A stretch of 64,000 nt of DNA from Sabulibacter ruber (lineage in GTDB: Bacteria > Bacteroidota > Bacteroidia > Cytophagales > Hymenobacteraceae): contig NZ_JAFFID010000001.1 in assembly GCF_017355955.1 (NCBI RefSeq), positions 1,426,001 through 1,490,000 of the forward strand. The letters are read 5' to 3'. The notes under the pieces are model-generated. The model saw nothing but the letters and a program-made list of their open reading frames with translations. It had not been told where the DNA came from and searched no databases. Positions 42,623 through 51,800 of the stretch are shown piece after piece. Within the stretch, counting starts at the first letter, position 1, and the number at the start of each line of letters is the position of its first letter. Position numbers and translations under genes: made by a program.

Positions 42623-44023
42623 ATGACCCAAACGAAACAAACAAAACCAATCACAATGACAAGCCAGGAAAAGATTGGCAAGTACCGGTGGACCATCTGT
42701 GGCCTGCTCTTCTTCGCCACCACGGTCAATTACCTGGACCGGCAGGTGCTCAGCCTGTTGCAGCCCCTGCTGGCGGAGAAGTTTGGCTGGTCCAACACCG
42801 ATTACGCCAACATTGCGGCGGTTTTCCAGTTCACCTACGCCATCTCCATGCTTTTTGCCGGCCGCATCATTGACCGGTTGGGCACCAAACAGGGCTATGC
42901 CTGGGCACTGATCATCTGGTCCTTGGCGGCTATTCTACACGCCTACGCGGAGCCTTTGGGCAGGGCGGTGAGCCCGGTGTTCACGGCATTGGGCTTTACC
43001 GGCCTATCTGTGTCGGTGATAGGGTTTATGGTGGCCAGAGCTTTTCTGGGCTTTGGTGAATCTGGGAACTTCCCGGCAGCCATCAAGGCTACGGCAGAAT
43101 ATTTTCCTAAGAAAGAAAGATCGCTGGCCACCGGGGTCTTCAACTCTGGGTCTAACATAGGTGCCATCCTGGCCCCGGTAACGGTGCCGTTGATTGCCTC
43201 GCATCTGGGTTGGGAGTATACTTTCTTCATCATCGGCGCAGTGGGTTTTGTGTGGCTGATCTTCTGGTTTATCTTCTATGACACCCCAGACCGGCAGAAA
43301 AGATTGTCTGCCGCGGAGAGAGCCTACATCAGCAGCGACAGTGAACCGGTTCTGGAACCAGATTCCCCGGCCTCGGCAGAGAAAGTTTCCTGGTTCAGAC
43401 TACTCAACTTCAAGCAAACCTGGGCATTTGTGTTCGGGAAATTCATGACCGACGGCGTGTGGTGGTTCTTCCTTTTCTGGCTGCCTGCTTACCTCAAGGC
43501 GCAGTACGGGATAACCGGTAAAGAAGTGATGCTGCCCTTAACCGTGCTTTACAGTATGACCATGATTGGCAGTATTTTCGGCGGCTGGTTTCCTATGTAT
43601 TTCATCAACAAAGGCTATAATCCTTACGAGGGCCGCATGCGGGCGATGCTCATGATCGCCCTCTTCCCACTGGTGGTACTTGCTGCCCAACCGTTAGGTG
43701 ATATCAGTTACTGGTTCCCGGTAATTTTGATCGGAGTAGGCGCATCTGCCCACCAGGCCTGGAGCGCAAACATCTTCACCACCGTTTCCGATATGTTCCC
43801 GAAGAAATCCGTGGCCTCGGTGACGGGTATCGGTGGCATGGCCGGTGGTATTGGCGGGGTGGTGGTCACCAAATTAGGCGGTTACCTGTTTGACCACTAT
43901 GAAGCACTTGGCAGCGTGGAAACCGGTTATACCATCATGTTCGCTTTCTGCGCCCTGGCGTACCTGATTGCCTGGGCAGTGATGAAATCATTGGTGCCTA
44001 AAATGAAGCCGGTGGCCTTGTAG
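42623..44023 (+). CDS. MFS hexuronate transporter (ExuT-like, anion:cation symporter family)
   Basis: 466 residues with about twelve membrane helices. Family strings of the ACS (ExuT/GudP) group are seen: TTVNYLDRQVLSLLQPLLAE (helix 1 onward), ARAFLGFGESGNFPAAIKAT, STPLI-type helix packing, and WWFFLFWLPAYLKAQYGITG. The position as last gene of the uxaC-kdgK-kdgA unit points to uptake of galacturonate or glucuronate from the periplasm across the inner membrane. The start may instead be the second Met at 42656; the first is kept because spacing from kdgA suits it. A hairpin terminator follows at 44085. Confidence 0.85.
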   Translation: MTQTKQTKPITMTSQEKIGKYRWTICGLLFFATTVNYLDRQVLSLLQPLLAEKFGWSNTDYANIAAVFQFTYAISMLFAGRIIDRLGTKQGYAWALIIWSLAAILHAYAEPLGRAVSPVFTALGFTGLSVSVIGFMVARAFLGFGESGNFPAAIKATAEYFPKKERSLATGVFNSGSNIGAILAPVTVPLIASHLGWEYTFFIIGAVGFVWLIFWFIFYDTPDRQKRLSAAERAYISSDSEPVLEPDSPASAEKVSWFRLLNFKQTWAFVFGKFMTDGVWWFFLFWLPAYLKAQYGITGKEVMLPLTVLYSMTMIGSIFGGWFPMYFINKGYNPYEGRMRAMLMIALFPLVVLAAQPLGDISYWFPVILIGVGASAHQAWSANIFTTVSDMFPKKSVASVTGIGGMAGGIGGVVVTKLGGYLFDHYEALGSVETGYTIMFAFCALAYLIAWAVMKSLVPKMKPVAL

Positions 44024-44084
44024 TAAGCCTGCCCCGTTTCTAAGGTGAAATCTCCGGAAGGCTTTCTTCCCAGATTCACCCCCT

Positions 44085-44126
44085 GAATAAGCCTTTGGAT
44101 TCTGCGATCTGAAGGCTTATTCATTT
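44085..44126 (+). terminator. Terminator after the hexuronate transporter
   Basis: GAATAAGCCTT (44085-44095) pairs perfectly with AAGGCTTATTC (44112-44122). An imperfect member of the GTTTT palindrome family follows at about 44176-44213 in front of GH95. Confidence 0.6.
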
Positions 44127-44221
44127 CCGGGCCTCCCTCCTGCTGCTGCATTTTTACCGCTCTGTTTCCCGTTTCCTGTTTTTAGTCTATTTTCAGAAAA
44201 TCAGCCCCTAACCGTTGTCCC

Positions 44222-46696
44222 ATGAGACTAGTGCACTTTTTCAGGTTTACTTTCCTTTTGCTTTTTACCGTGACTACCAGTTTGGCCCAGCAGAATGCAC
44301 CCATGCGGCTGTGGTACGACAAACCCGCTGCCAACTGGAACGAGGCCCTTCCCTTGGGTAATGGGCGCATCGGGGCTATGGTATTCGGCAATCCGGCCAA
44401 AGAGCAACTGCAGCTGAATGAGGAAACGGTATGGGCCGGCGAACCGGGCAACAACGTAAAGAACGATCTGTACAGCGCCCTGCCCCAGATCCGGAGGCTG
44501 ATCTTTGAAGGCAAGCACCAGGAGGCGCAGGCCCTAGCGTTGGAAAAAATCCCCAGAAACGCTCCCGCCGGTAACAACTACGGCATGCCCTACCAACCGG
44601 TGGGCAACCTGTTTCTGCACTTTCCCGGCCATGAACGACCCACCCACTACACCCGCGATCTGGACATCAGCCAGGCCGTGGCCTCAGTCTCGTACCAGGT
44701 GGGCGATGTGACGTTCCGGCGCGAGATGATCACTTCTTTCACAGACCAGGTCATCCTCATCCGGCTCACCGCAAGTAAACCAAACAGCATCACCTGCACC
44801 CTTTTTGCGGATAGTCCGCACAAAACCTACCAGGTGAGCACCCAAGGCAATAAACTGATTCTGTCGGGCACCTCCGGAAACGTGGCCAACAAACAAGGGA
44901 AGGTAAGATTTCAGGCCCAGATCCAGCCGAAGGTGATAGGCGGAAAAGTCAACGCCACAGACAATTCGCTCCAGATCACCGGTGCCGATGAGGTGGTGGT
45001 GTACGTGGCCATGGGCACCAACTTTAAGAACTACCAGGATATCTCCGGCGATGAAACGGTGAAAACAGCCCAATTTTTGAAAAAGGCACTCAAAAGAGAC
45101 TACCCCAAAGCTCGCGAGGCGCACATCAAATTTTACCAGAACTACTTTAACCGGGTAGCGCTGGATTTGGGCACCACCGAGGCCATGGGCAAACCCACCA
45201 ACGTGCGCCTGGCCGAGTTCGCCAAAGGCAATGATCCGCAGCTGGTGAGCCTGTACTTCCAGTTCGGGCGGTATTTACTGCTCTCCAGCTCACAACCGGG
45301 TACCCAACCGGCCAACCTGCAAGGCATCTGGAACGACAAAGTTTCCCCGCCCTGGGACAGCAAGTACACCGTGAACATCAACACCGAGATGAACTACTGG
45401 CCCGCTGAGGTCACCAACCTGCCGGAGATGCACGAGCCGCTTTTCAGCATGCTGAAGGATTTGGCCCAAACCGGCAAGGAAGCGGCCTCCAAGATGTACG
45501 GGGCCCGCGGCTGGACCCTGCACCATAACACCGATCTCTGGCGCATGACTGGTCCGGTAGACGGGGCGTTTTATGGTCTTTGGCCCATGGGCGGCGCCTG
45601 GCTCACGCAGCACCTTTGGCAGCATTACCTGTATACCGGAGACCGCAAGTTCCTGAAAGAATATTACCCCGTTTTGAAAGGTGCCGCCCAGTTCTTCGCT
45701 GATGTGCTGCAGGTAGAACCCACGCATAGGTGGCTGGTGGTGGCCCCGTCTATGTCGCCGGAGAACTCCCACCAAAACGGAGTTTCCATTGCCGCCGGCA
45801 CCACCATGGACAATCAGCTGGTCTTTGATGTGTTCTCCAACGTGATCAACGCCGCGGCGGCTCTGAAAACCGACCAAGCCTTTGCCGATACGCTGCGCAC
45901 CCTCCGCGACCGCCTGGCGCCTATGCAAGTAGGCCAACACGGGCAATTGCAGGAATGGCTCCATGACTGGGACAAACCCACCGACAAGCACCGCCACGTC
46001 TCGCACCTGTACGGCCTGTTCCCCAGCAACCAGATATCCCCGTTCACCCATCCGGAGTTATTTCAGGCCGCTAAAACTTCTCTCGTCTACCGCGGCGATA
46101 AATCCACGGGTTGGTCTATGGGCTGGAAAGTGAACCTATGGGCCAGGCTGCTGGACGGAAACCGCGCTTACAAACTCATAGAAGACCAACTCTCGCCCGC
46201 CGGGGCCGTGGAATCCGGCGAAGGCGGAGGCACCTACCCCAACCTTTTCGATGCCCACCCACCGTTCCAGATTGATGGAAACTTCGGCTGTACGTCCGGC
46301 ATCGCCGAGATGCTTTTGCAGAGCCATGACGGCGCATTGCACCTGCTGCCTGCTTTACCGGAGAAGTGGCAGTCCGGTGAGGTGAAGGGCTTGGTGGCCC
46401 GCGGCGGCTTTGTAGTGGACATGCGTTGGGAGAACGGCAAGGTGAAAGCGCTCACCATTCACTCCAAACTAGGCGGTAACTGCCGCTTGAGGGTAGCCAA
46501 CGGATTGGAACTGCAGGGCAAAGTAAGCCTGCAAAAAGCGGAGGGTATCAACGGCAATACCTTTTACCAGGTGGCTTCTATCAAAGCGCCATTAATCACT
46601 TCCAAAGCAAGCCAAGGCCACGCAAACCTACCGCAAACCACCCTTCTGGACCTGAAAACCAAGAAAGGCAAAACTTATCAATTGATCGGCTTATAG
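44222..46696 (+). CDS. GH95-family alpha-L-fucosidase/alpha-L-galactosidase
   Basis: 824 residues with a signal peptide ([22 protein letters not shown]). GH95 signatures in order: [18 protein letters not shown] (about 38-55), [35 protein letters not shown] with the catalytic Asn/Glu neighbourhood (about 380-400) and [40 protein letters not shown] and [20 protein letters not shown] (about 680) complete the set; the Asp of IDGN is in the base position. GH95 enzymes release alpha-1,2-linked fucose or L-galactose. In a pectin locus this may trim rhamnogalacturonan or xyloglucan side chains; which sugar is unknown. Separated from the uronate operon by a terminator. Confidence 0.93.
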   Translation: MRLVHFFRFTFLLLFTVTTSLAQQNAPMRLWYDKPAANWNEALPLGNGRIGAMVFGNPAKEQLQLNEETVWAGEPGNNVKNDLYSALPQIRRLIFEGKHQEAQALALEKIPRNAPAGNNYGMPYQPVGNLFLHFPGHERPTHYTRDLDISQAVASVSYQVGDVTFRREMITSFTDQVILIRLTASKPNSITCTLFADSPHKTYQVSTQGNKLILSGTSGNVANKQGKVRFQAQIQPKVIGGKVNATDNSLQITGADEVVVYVAMGTNFKNYQDISGDETVKTAQFLKKALKRDYPKAREAHIKFYQNYFNRVALDLGTTEAMGKPTNVRLAEFAKGNDPQLVSLYFQFGRYLLLSSSQPGTQPANLQGIWNDKVSPPWDSKYTVNINTEMNYWPAEVTNLPEMHEPLFSMLKDLAQTGKEAASKMYGARGWTLHHNTDLWRMTGPVDGAFYGLWPMGGAWLTQHLWQHYLYTGDRKFLKEYYPVLKGAAQFFADVLQVEPTHRWLVVAPSMSPENSHQNGVSIAAGTTMDNQLVFDVFSNVINAAAALKTDQAFADTLRTLRDRLAPMQVGQHGQLQEWLHDWDKPTDKHRHVSHLYGLFPSNQISPFTHPELFQAAKTSLVYRGDKSTGWSMGWKVNLWARLLDGNRAYKLIEDQLSPAGAVESGEGGGTYPNLFDAHPPFQIDGNFGCTSGIAEMLLQSHDGALHLLPALPEKWQSGEVKGLVARGGFVVDMRWENGKVKALTIHSKLGGNCRLRVANGLELQGKVSLQKAEGINGNTFYQVASIKAPLITSKASQGHANLPQTTLLDLKTKKGKTYQLIGL

Positions 46697-46779
46697 AATA
46701 AGTTGGCAATAGCTTTACTACCTGCTGGCAGTAACCATTTTCATCCTGAGGAAGGAAGACTGAGTTCCTGCCAGGTCAG

Positions 46780-46828
46780 CCCTTCTGTTTTAGGCCTGAT
46801 TTGTAAAAACAAGCCTAAAACAGAAGGG
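46780..46828 (+). terminator. Terminator-like palindrome after GH95
   Basis: CCCTTCTGTTTTAGGC (from 46780) pairs with GCCTAAAACAGAAGGG (to 46828), with an A-rich loop. Member of the long palindrome family. The remaining gap to 47022 holds a putative PEP carboxylase promoter and no gene. Confidence 0.6.
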
Positions 46829-46932
46829 ACTATCAGGAGCTCGTACAGGAATTAAACCTAGGCAAATTTGAAAGTTGATTGCTATTTCTGCCGAATACTG
46901 ATAAAAACATCAACAAAGCAGACGGAGACTTT

Positions 46933-46940
46933 TATATTTG
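46933..46940 (+). promoter_or_regulatory. Putative -7 promoter element of ppc
   Basis: TATATTTG matches the Bacteroidota TAnnTTTG -7 consensus exactly, 82 bp before the ppc start. No convincing -33 TTG was found. Confidence 0.4.
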
Positions 46941-47022
46941 TTAAAGGCCATAGCTGTAACCGTACCGATGTGGCTTTAGTACAACCAGTGAACAGTTAAG
47001 AATACTGCTATAACTATCAACT

Positions 47023-49599
47023 ATGGATGGCTCTTCTACCAGTGCCCTGCAAACCTATGACAAACACGTAGGGCTGAAATTTCAATTATACAACAGCTTG
47101 TTCACGGCGCTCCCGTTCCACCGGGTGGAGAAAACGGGCGTTCTGCTTTCCATCTTCCTGCTGCATTGCGAAGAAGGATTTGCCAAGGAAGCCAGCCCTG
47201 CCGAAATCATCAGCACTTTCTTCAGCCAGTACACGCCCTACCGTACCCAGCAGGAGCAGCTGGATCTGCTTTTCCGGTTTGTGCAGTATGCTGAGCGGCA
47301 AGTGGTGTTGTTTGATGCCCTGGAGGATGCCTCATTCAGGGAGACGCATGACATGACCGGGGCCGGTACCCTGAAGCACCTGCAAGCCGAAGTTGAGCAA
47401 ACCCAAACGCACCAGCAACTGAAAGAAAAACTAAAGGATTTCTCGGTGCGCCTGGTGCTCACGGCCCATCCTACCCAGTTTTACCCCAGCGAGGTGTTGG
47501 GCATCATCAATGACTTGTCCAAGGCTTTGGTGAGCGACAATACGGCCCAGGTGAACAGCTACCTGCGCCAGTTGGGCAAAACCCCCTTCTTCAAAAACGA
47601 GAAACCTTCGCCGTATGACGAGGCGGTGAGTCTGATCTGGTACCTGGAGAACGTGTTTTACCAGTCGGCCGGACAGATCATGTCTTTCCTGAAAAGCCAG
47701 TTCCCTGAGGCTGTTTCGGCCCAGAACCCGCTGATCAGGCTGGGCTTCTGGCCGGGCGGCGACCGTGACGGGAACCCGTTTGTCACGGCCCAGATTACCC
47801 GCAAGGTAGCCGAAGCCCTGCGCGGCGGCATCATAAAATCCTATTACCAGGATGTGCGCCGCCTCAAACGCCGGCTTACTTTCAAAGGAGTTTTGAACGA
47901 GCTGATTGCGCTGGAAGAAAAGCTGTACAACAACTTGTTTCTGCCAGGGTACAAAGCAGATATCACCAAGGAAGACATCCTGGCGCCGCTGCAGCGCATC
48001 ACAGATGTGTTGATCAAACACCACAACGGCTTGTTCCTGCACTTAGCCGAAAACCTGGTGCGGAAAGTAGAGCTGTTTGGCTTGTACTTCGCGTCGCTGG
48101 ATGTGCGGCAAGACAGTTCGGCCCACACCGAAGCTTTGGAAGCCATCGCCTCGCAAACCGATGCCTTGCCCCAGAACTACACGCAGCTTTCGGCGGAAGA
48201 GAAAATTGCGGCCTTGCTCAACGCCAACACCACCGTAGACCCGGCATCGCTGGAAAACGAGCTGCACCGCGACACCGTGGAGTCTATGCAGGCTATTAAA
48301 TCCATCCAGCAGATCAACGGCGAGCAGGGTTGCCACCGCTACATCATCAGCCACAGCACCAGCGCCTTGGACATTATGGAAGTCTACGGCCTGTTCCTCT
48401 TGAGCGGCTGGAAACCCGAGGAAATGAGCATAGACATTGTGCCGCTGTTTGAGACCATTGATGACCTTAAGAACGCCCGCGGGGTGATGCAGGCACTGTA
48501 CACCTCAGACGTATACCGCCAGCATTTGCAGCGGCGCGGCAACATCCAGACCATTATGCTGGGCTTCTCAGACGGCACCAAAGACGGCGGGTATCTCATG
48601 GCCAACTGGAGCATTTACAAAGCCAAGGAAGAACTGAGTATGCTGGCCAAGGAGCATGGTTTGCAGGTGGTCTTCTTTGACGGCCGCGGCGGACCTCCCG
48701 CCCGGGGCGGTGGCAGAACGCACCAGTTCTACGCGTCCATGGGTTCCAATATCGCCAGCAAGGAAATCCAACTGACCATCCAGGGGCAGACCATCAGCTC
48801 CAACTTCGGGACCATAGATGCGGCCCAGTACAACATGGAACAGTTGATGCACGCCGGTATCCGCAACGCGCTGTTCACTGCCCGCGAAACCACCCTCACC
48901 CAGGAAGAGGAACAGCTCATACAGCGCATGGCCGATGAAAGTTACCAGGCCTACAACACGCTCAAGAACCTGCCCAACTTTTTGGAGTACCTCAACTACG
49001 CCAGTCCGCTCAGGTACTACGCCGAAGCCAACATCGGGAGCCGTCCGGCCAAGCGGAAACCGGGCAAACTGAACCTGAACGATCTGCGGGCTGTGCCGTA
49101 CGTGGGCTCCTGGAGTCAGTTAAAGCAGAACCTGCCGGGTTATTACGGGGTAGGCGCCGCCATGCAGAAACTGGAGAACGAAGGCCAGTGGGAGGCCGTA
49201 GTGCAACTGTACAGACGGTCCCTGTTTTTCCGGACATTGATAGGCAACTGCGAGATGGCCATGACCAAATGTTTCTTCCCGCTTACCGCGTTTCTGGCCA
49301 AGCACCCGCAGTACGGCGAGTTGTGGAACATGATTCATGAGGAGTTTGAGCGCACCAAGCAATACGTACTGCGCCTGACCGGCAACGCGCATTTGATGGA
49401 AGACAAGCCCGTGAACCTGCTTTCCATCCAGATGCGGCAGCGCATTGAGTTGCCGCTGCTCACCATTCAGCAATTTGCCCTCACCCAGATCAGGGAAATG
49501 GAAGAGCAGGAAACCGAGACTGAAGACAAAAGCAAGTTTGAGAAACTGGTGGTAAGGTGCTCCTTCGGGATCATCAACGCCGAACGGAACTCAGCGTAA
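47023..49599 (+). CDS. ppc: Phosphoenolpyruvate carboxylase
   Basis: 858 residues, normal PEPC size. It carboxylates PEP with bicarbonate to oxaloacetate, replenishing the TCA cycle in the cytoplasm. The catalytic His is in VLTAHPTQF (His149). The PEP-binding segment RLGFWPGGDRDGNPFVT is clear, and the mobile glycine-rich loop is at FFDGRGGPPARGGGRTHQFY (about 550). That loop departs from the enterobacterial FHGRGG-x-x-GRGG-x-P form, a change I believe is shared by Bacteroidota PEPCs. The C-terminus is shortened relative to enterobacterial enzymes (ends FGIINAERNSA instead of the usual -NTG). It stands alone with its own promoter and terminator. Confidence 0.88.
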   Translation: MDGSSTSALQTYDKHVGLKFQLYNSLFTALPFHRVEKTGVLLSIFLLHCEEGFAKEASPAEIISTFFSQYTPYRTQQEQLDLLFRFVQYAERQVVLFDALEDASFRETHDMTGAGTLKHLQAEVEQTQTHQQLKEKLKDFSVRLVLTAHPTQFYPSEVLGIINDLSKALVSDNTAQVNSYLRQLGKTPFFKNEKPSPYDEAVSLIWYLENVFYQSAGQIMSFLKSQFPEAVSAQNPLIRLGFWPGGDRDGNPFVTAQITRKVAEALRGGIIKSYYQDVRRLKRRLTFKGVLNELIALEEKLYNNLFLPGYKADITKEDILAPLQRITDVLIKHHNGLFLHLAENLVRKVELFGLYFASLDVRQDSSAHTEALEAIASQTDALPQNYTQLSAEEKIAALLNANTTVDPASLENELHRDTVESMQAIKSIQQINGEQGCHRYIISHSTSALDIMEVYGLFLLSGWKPEEMSIDIVPLFETIDDLKNARGVMQALYTSDVYRQHLQRRGNIQTIMLGFSDGTKDGGYLMANWSIYKAKEELSMLAKEHGLQVVFFDGRGGPPARGGGRTHQFYASMGSNIASKEIQLTIQGQTISSNFGTIDAAQYNMEQLMHAGIRNALFTARETTLTQEEEQLIQRMADESYQAYNTLKNLPNFLEYLNYASPLRYYAEANIGSRPAKRKPGKLNLNDLRAVPYVGSWSQLKQNLPGYYGVGAAMQKLENEGQWEAVVQLYRRSLFFRTLIGNCEMAMTKCFFPLTAFLAKHPQYGELWNMIHEEFERTKQYVLRLTGNAHLMEDKPVNLLSIQMRQRIELPLLTIQQFALTQIREMEEQETETEDKSKFEKLVVRCSFGIINAERNSA

Positions 49600-49614
49600 A
49601 TCTTTTTGTAAGTG

Positions 49615-49665
49615 ATAAAAAAGCGAAACCCGGCACTTTGGAAGTTGCCGGGTTTCGCTTTTTCT
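49615..49665 (+). terminator. Strong intrinsic terminator after ppc
   Basis: AAAAAGCGAAACCCGGCA pairs with TGCCGGGTTTCGCTTTTT; the T-run follows the GC-rich stem on the plus strand. Confidence 0.8.
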
Positions 49666-49730
49666 GTTTTAGGCTTGTTTTCTGTAAATGGCCGCAGAAA
49701 CAAAGTCTATGGAGGCTTTTCTTTTCATGT

Positions 49731-49834
49731 CTGGCGCAAGCGTCCGCTTGTGTCTTTTTTGAGTGACATCTGTTTTGGGGCTATTTTTCGAAAAAAAGCT
49801 TGTATACGTAAACACAAACGGACGCTTGCGCCAG
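49731..49834. repeat. REP-like inverted pair (AAGCG-TCC-GCTT type)
   Basis: CTGGCGCAAGCGTCCGCTTG (49731-49750, continuing GTGTC) and its inverse at 49812-49834 match at 22 of 23 positions. Each unit is itself a hairpin. The same flanks with a different compensatory stem occur at 60141 and 60385. The gap 49600-49899 contains this pair and the ppc terminator, no gene. Confidence 0.6.
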
Positions 49835-49899
49835 ATTACCTACCATTATAACGGTTTAGTATAAACAGCGTGCATGGGCCGTCGACAGAAGTATAGTGT

Positions 49900-50628
49900 T
49901 TAGTCAACTTTAGACACAAGCTTTTTTCTTTCGTCAACCAGCTTTACTTTGACAAAGAACCAAGGCACAGGCTCGAAACCATTTTCTTCAGCATTCATGT
50001 ACTCTACTAGCTTTTCCCAATTATGGTCATTGGCAATAAGTCCGAAATGATTTATCTGCACACCAAACTTATCTACTAATTCATCAGCAATGTCATGGCA
50101 GTGAAAGGTATGGAAGTCGCCGCTTGCCTCAATGCCTATTAAGTCATAGCCAATAGCTTTTTCAGAGTCATCAGCTACTTCAGGTATCTGTCTGTTTAAG
50201 TTATCCCAAAGTCCGATAGCTCCTATATTTTTTTCCTTCACTACAAACTCTTCTATCAATGCGTCTTTTTCCATTTCAGGGAAATTCACACTGAATAGGT
50301 GATAATCCTGTGCTGTGTCAAAGAACCTTTTTTTATATTCCTTTAAAGTGTCAAAATCAGAGAAGGTATTTACCCAGCCAATTTTCTTTTCCTCGAACTT
50401 TTGGTCAGCCCAAGTCTGGATTTCCTTGATCTTGGATGTGGTCAGATTGAATTCTTCTCTTGCCTCTTTAAGTCCGCTGTTTCCGCTTGAACTCCAAGAG
50501 ATTGACCAAGCATCGAAGTAGGAGTCATTAATACAAGTACTGCATGTGCAAACTTTGGAACTTTTTCTGGAACCGAAATCCGCAAGACGTACTTTTATGA
50601 AATAATAAGCTCCTAGGTAATACTTCAT
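49900..50628 (-). CDS. Orphan protein of unknown function, AT-rich
   Basis: 242 residues, no family recognised and no signal peptide or membrane segment. The N-terminal part carries a close Cys cluster (CTCSTC at about 27-32) that could bind metal. The middle is rich in charged residues and likely alpha-helical (ALIEEFVVKEKNIGAIGLWD). The C-terminal half has GIEASGDFHTFHCHDIADEL and LVEYMNAEENGFEPVPWFFV. Base composition is visibly more AT-rich than its neighbours and it stands alone, next to a REP-like pair, so recent acquisition is likely. The size and acidic/aromatic make-up recall immunity or SUKH-like proteins, but this is speculation. Confidence 0.6.
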   Translation of the reverse strand: MKYYLGAYYFIKVRLADFGSRKSSKVCTCSTCINDSYFDAWSISWSSSGNSGLKEAREEFNLTTSKIKEIQTWADQKFEEKKIGWVNTFSDFDTLKEYKKRFFDTAQDYHLFSVNFPEMEKDALIEEFVVKEKNIGAIGLWDNLNRQIPEVADDSEKAIGYDLIGIEASGDFHTFHCHDIADELVDKFGVQINHFGLIANDHNWEKLVEYMNAEENGFEPVPWFFVKVKLVDERKKLVSKVD

Positions 50629-50694
50629 ATTTTTAGCTTGTGCCTAAAAGTGAATAAAAGAAAATTTTAAACAGGCTCAACTTCTATCAACCTT

Positions 50695-50731
50695 CGTTTT
50701 AAGCTTAGTTTAAGGAAAACAAGCCCAAAAC
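50695..50731 (-). terminator. Imperfect palindrome after hutG
   Basis: GTTTTAAGCTT ... CAAGCCCAAAAC arms, 7 bp past the hutG stop on the minus strand. Member of the palindrome family, possibly a terminator. Confidence 0.4.
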
Positions 50732-50737
50732 AAAATC

Positions 50738-51700
50738 TTATTTCCAGGTTTGCACCAGATGGTAAATCAAGCCGGCGGCTAGCTTGGCGGTTTGGTTGTC
50801 AATATCATGCGTTGGGTTCAGCTCCACTACATCTGCTGACATGAGTTTTCCGCTGTGGGCAATCTCTTTGATTAGGGGCAAAACAGCCTGGGGGGTTAAG
50901 CCCAGGGCAGTGGGAGCACTCACGCCGGGGGCATAGGCAGCGGCAAACACATCCAGGTCAATGCTGAGGTACACCTTGTCTACCCGATTGATAAACTCCT
51001 GAATCTTCTCCTTCACCCGTTGGGTTAGCCCAAACTGCAGGTCCTGGGCCTCCACATATTGGGCTCCTACCTCTTCCGCTGTTTGGAAAAGCTTGCGGGT
51101 ATTGCCGTACTCCTGTATTCCCAGGCACAGGTAATGAAACGCTTTTCCGGCGGTTTCCAACGCATGTGCTATCTGGAGAAAAGGACTCCCAGAACTTGGC
51201 TGCGGCGCGTAACTACGGAGGTCAAAATGGGCATCCATGTTGATAATGCCTAGCTGCTCCTCTGCTCCTATCTGCGTCTGAAGTCCCAGGAAATGTCCGT
51301 ACGCGGTTTCATGTCCGCCGCCCAGGAGAATGGTTTTGTAGCCTTTTCGCTGCAGCAGCTCCACTTTGCGGCCCAGCCTGATCTGGGCTTCTTCCAACAG
51401 GTGATTAGAGCAGATCACATCTCCGCCCCCAAAGAGTTGCACCTCTTCCGGCAGATGATCAGCCAGGGCAGACATGGCCAGTCTGATGGCCGAAGGTCCG
51501 GCCGATGCTCCCACCCGGCCCAGGTTCCGGCGCACGCCTTCATCACAACTAAAGCCCAGAAAAGCGAAATTCCCCTCCCCTTCGGGCACGTCTCTGGAAA
51601 GGTCAATCAACTGCACCACCTGGTGCCACCGCATCCCCAGCATGCCATCCTGCAGATCGGTTCTTCCTTTCCAGGTTGTTTTGTCTGATGGTTTGTACAT
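50738..51700 (-). CDS. hutG: Formimidoylglutamase (ureohydrolase family)
   Basis: 320 residues, arginase/agmatinase fold with the binuclear Mn site: GGGHETAYGHF (about 129), NMDAHFDLR (about 157-165) and SIDLDVFAAAYAPGVSAPTA (about 243-262). It hydrolyses N-formimidoyl-L-glutamate to glutamate and formamide, the last step of histidine degradation. The assignment to HutG rather than arginase rests on the neighbouring hutI and hutU genes and on the N-terminal DEGVRRNLGRVGASAGPSAI region. It is separated from hutI by the plus-strand gene at 51801, so the hut genes here are not one compact operon. Confidence 0.9.
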   Translation of the reverse strand: MYKPSDKTTWKGRTDLQDGMLGMRWHQVVQLIDLSRDVPEGEGNFAFLGFSCDEGVRRNLGRVGASAGPSAIRLAMSALADHLPEEVQLFGGGDVICSNHLLEEAQIRLGRKVELLQRKGYKTILLGGGHETAYGHFLGLQTQIGAEEQLGIINMDAHFDLRSYAPQPSSGSPFLQIAHALETAGKAFHYLCLGIQEYGNTRKLFQTAEEVGAQYVEAQDLQFGLTQRVKEKIQEFINRVDKVYLSIDLDVFAAAYAPGVSAPTALGLTPQAVLPLIKEIAHSGKLMSADVVELNPTHDIDNQTAKLAAGLIYHLVQTWK

Positions 51701-51800
51701 ATTTTCTGCCGCTTTAGAGGTTTAAAGAAGTGTCATAATTTTTATATTACATCTTCAACCTATACCCCACTATCCAATAAGATAAATAAATCTGAATTAC

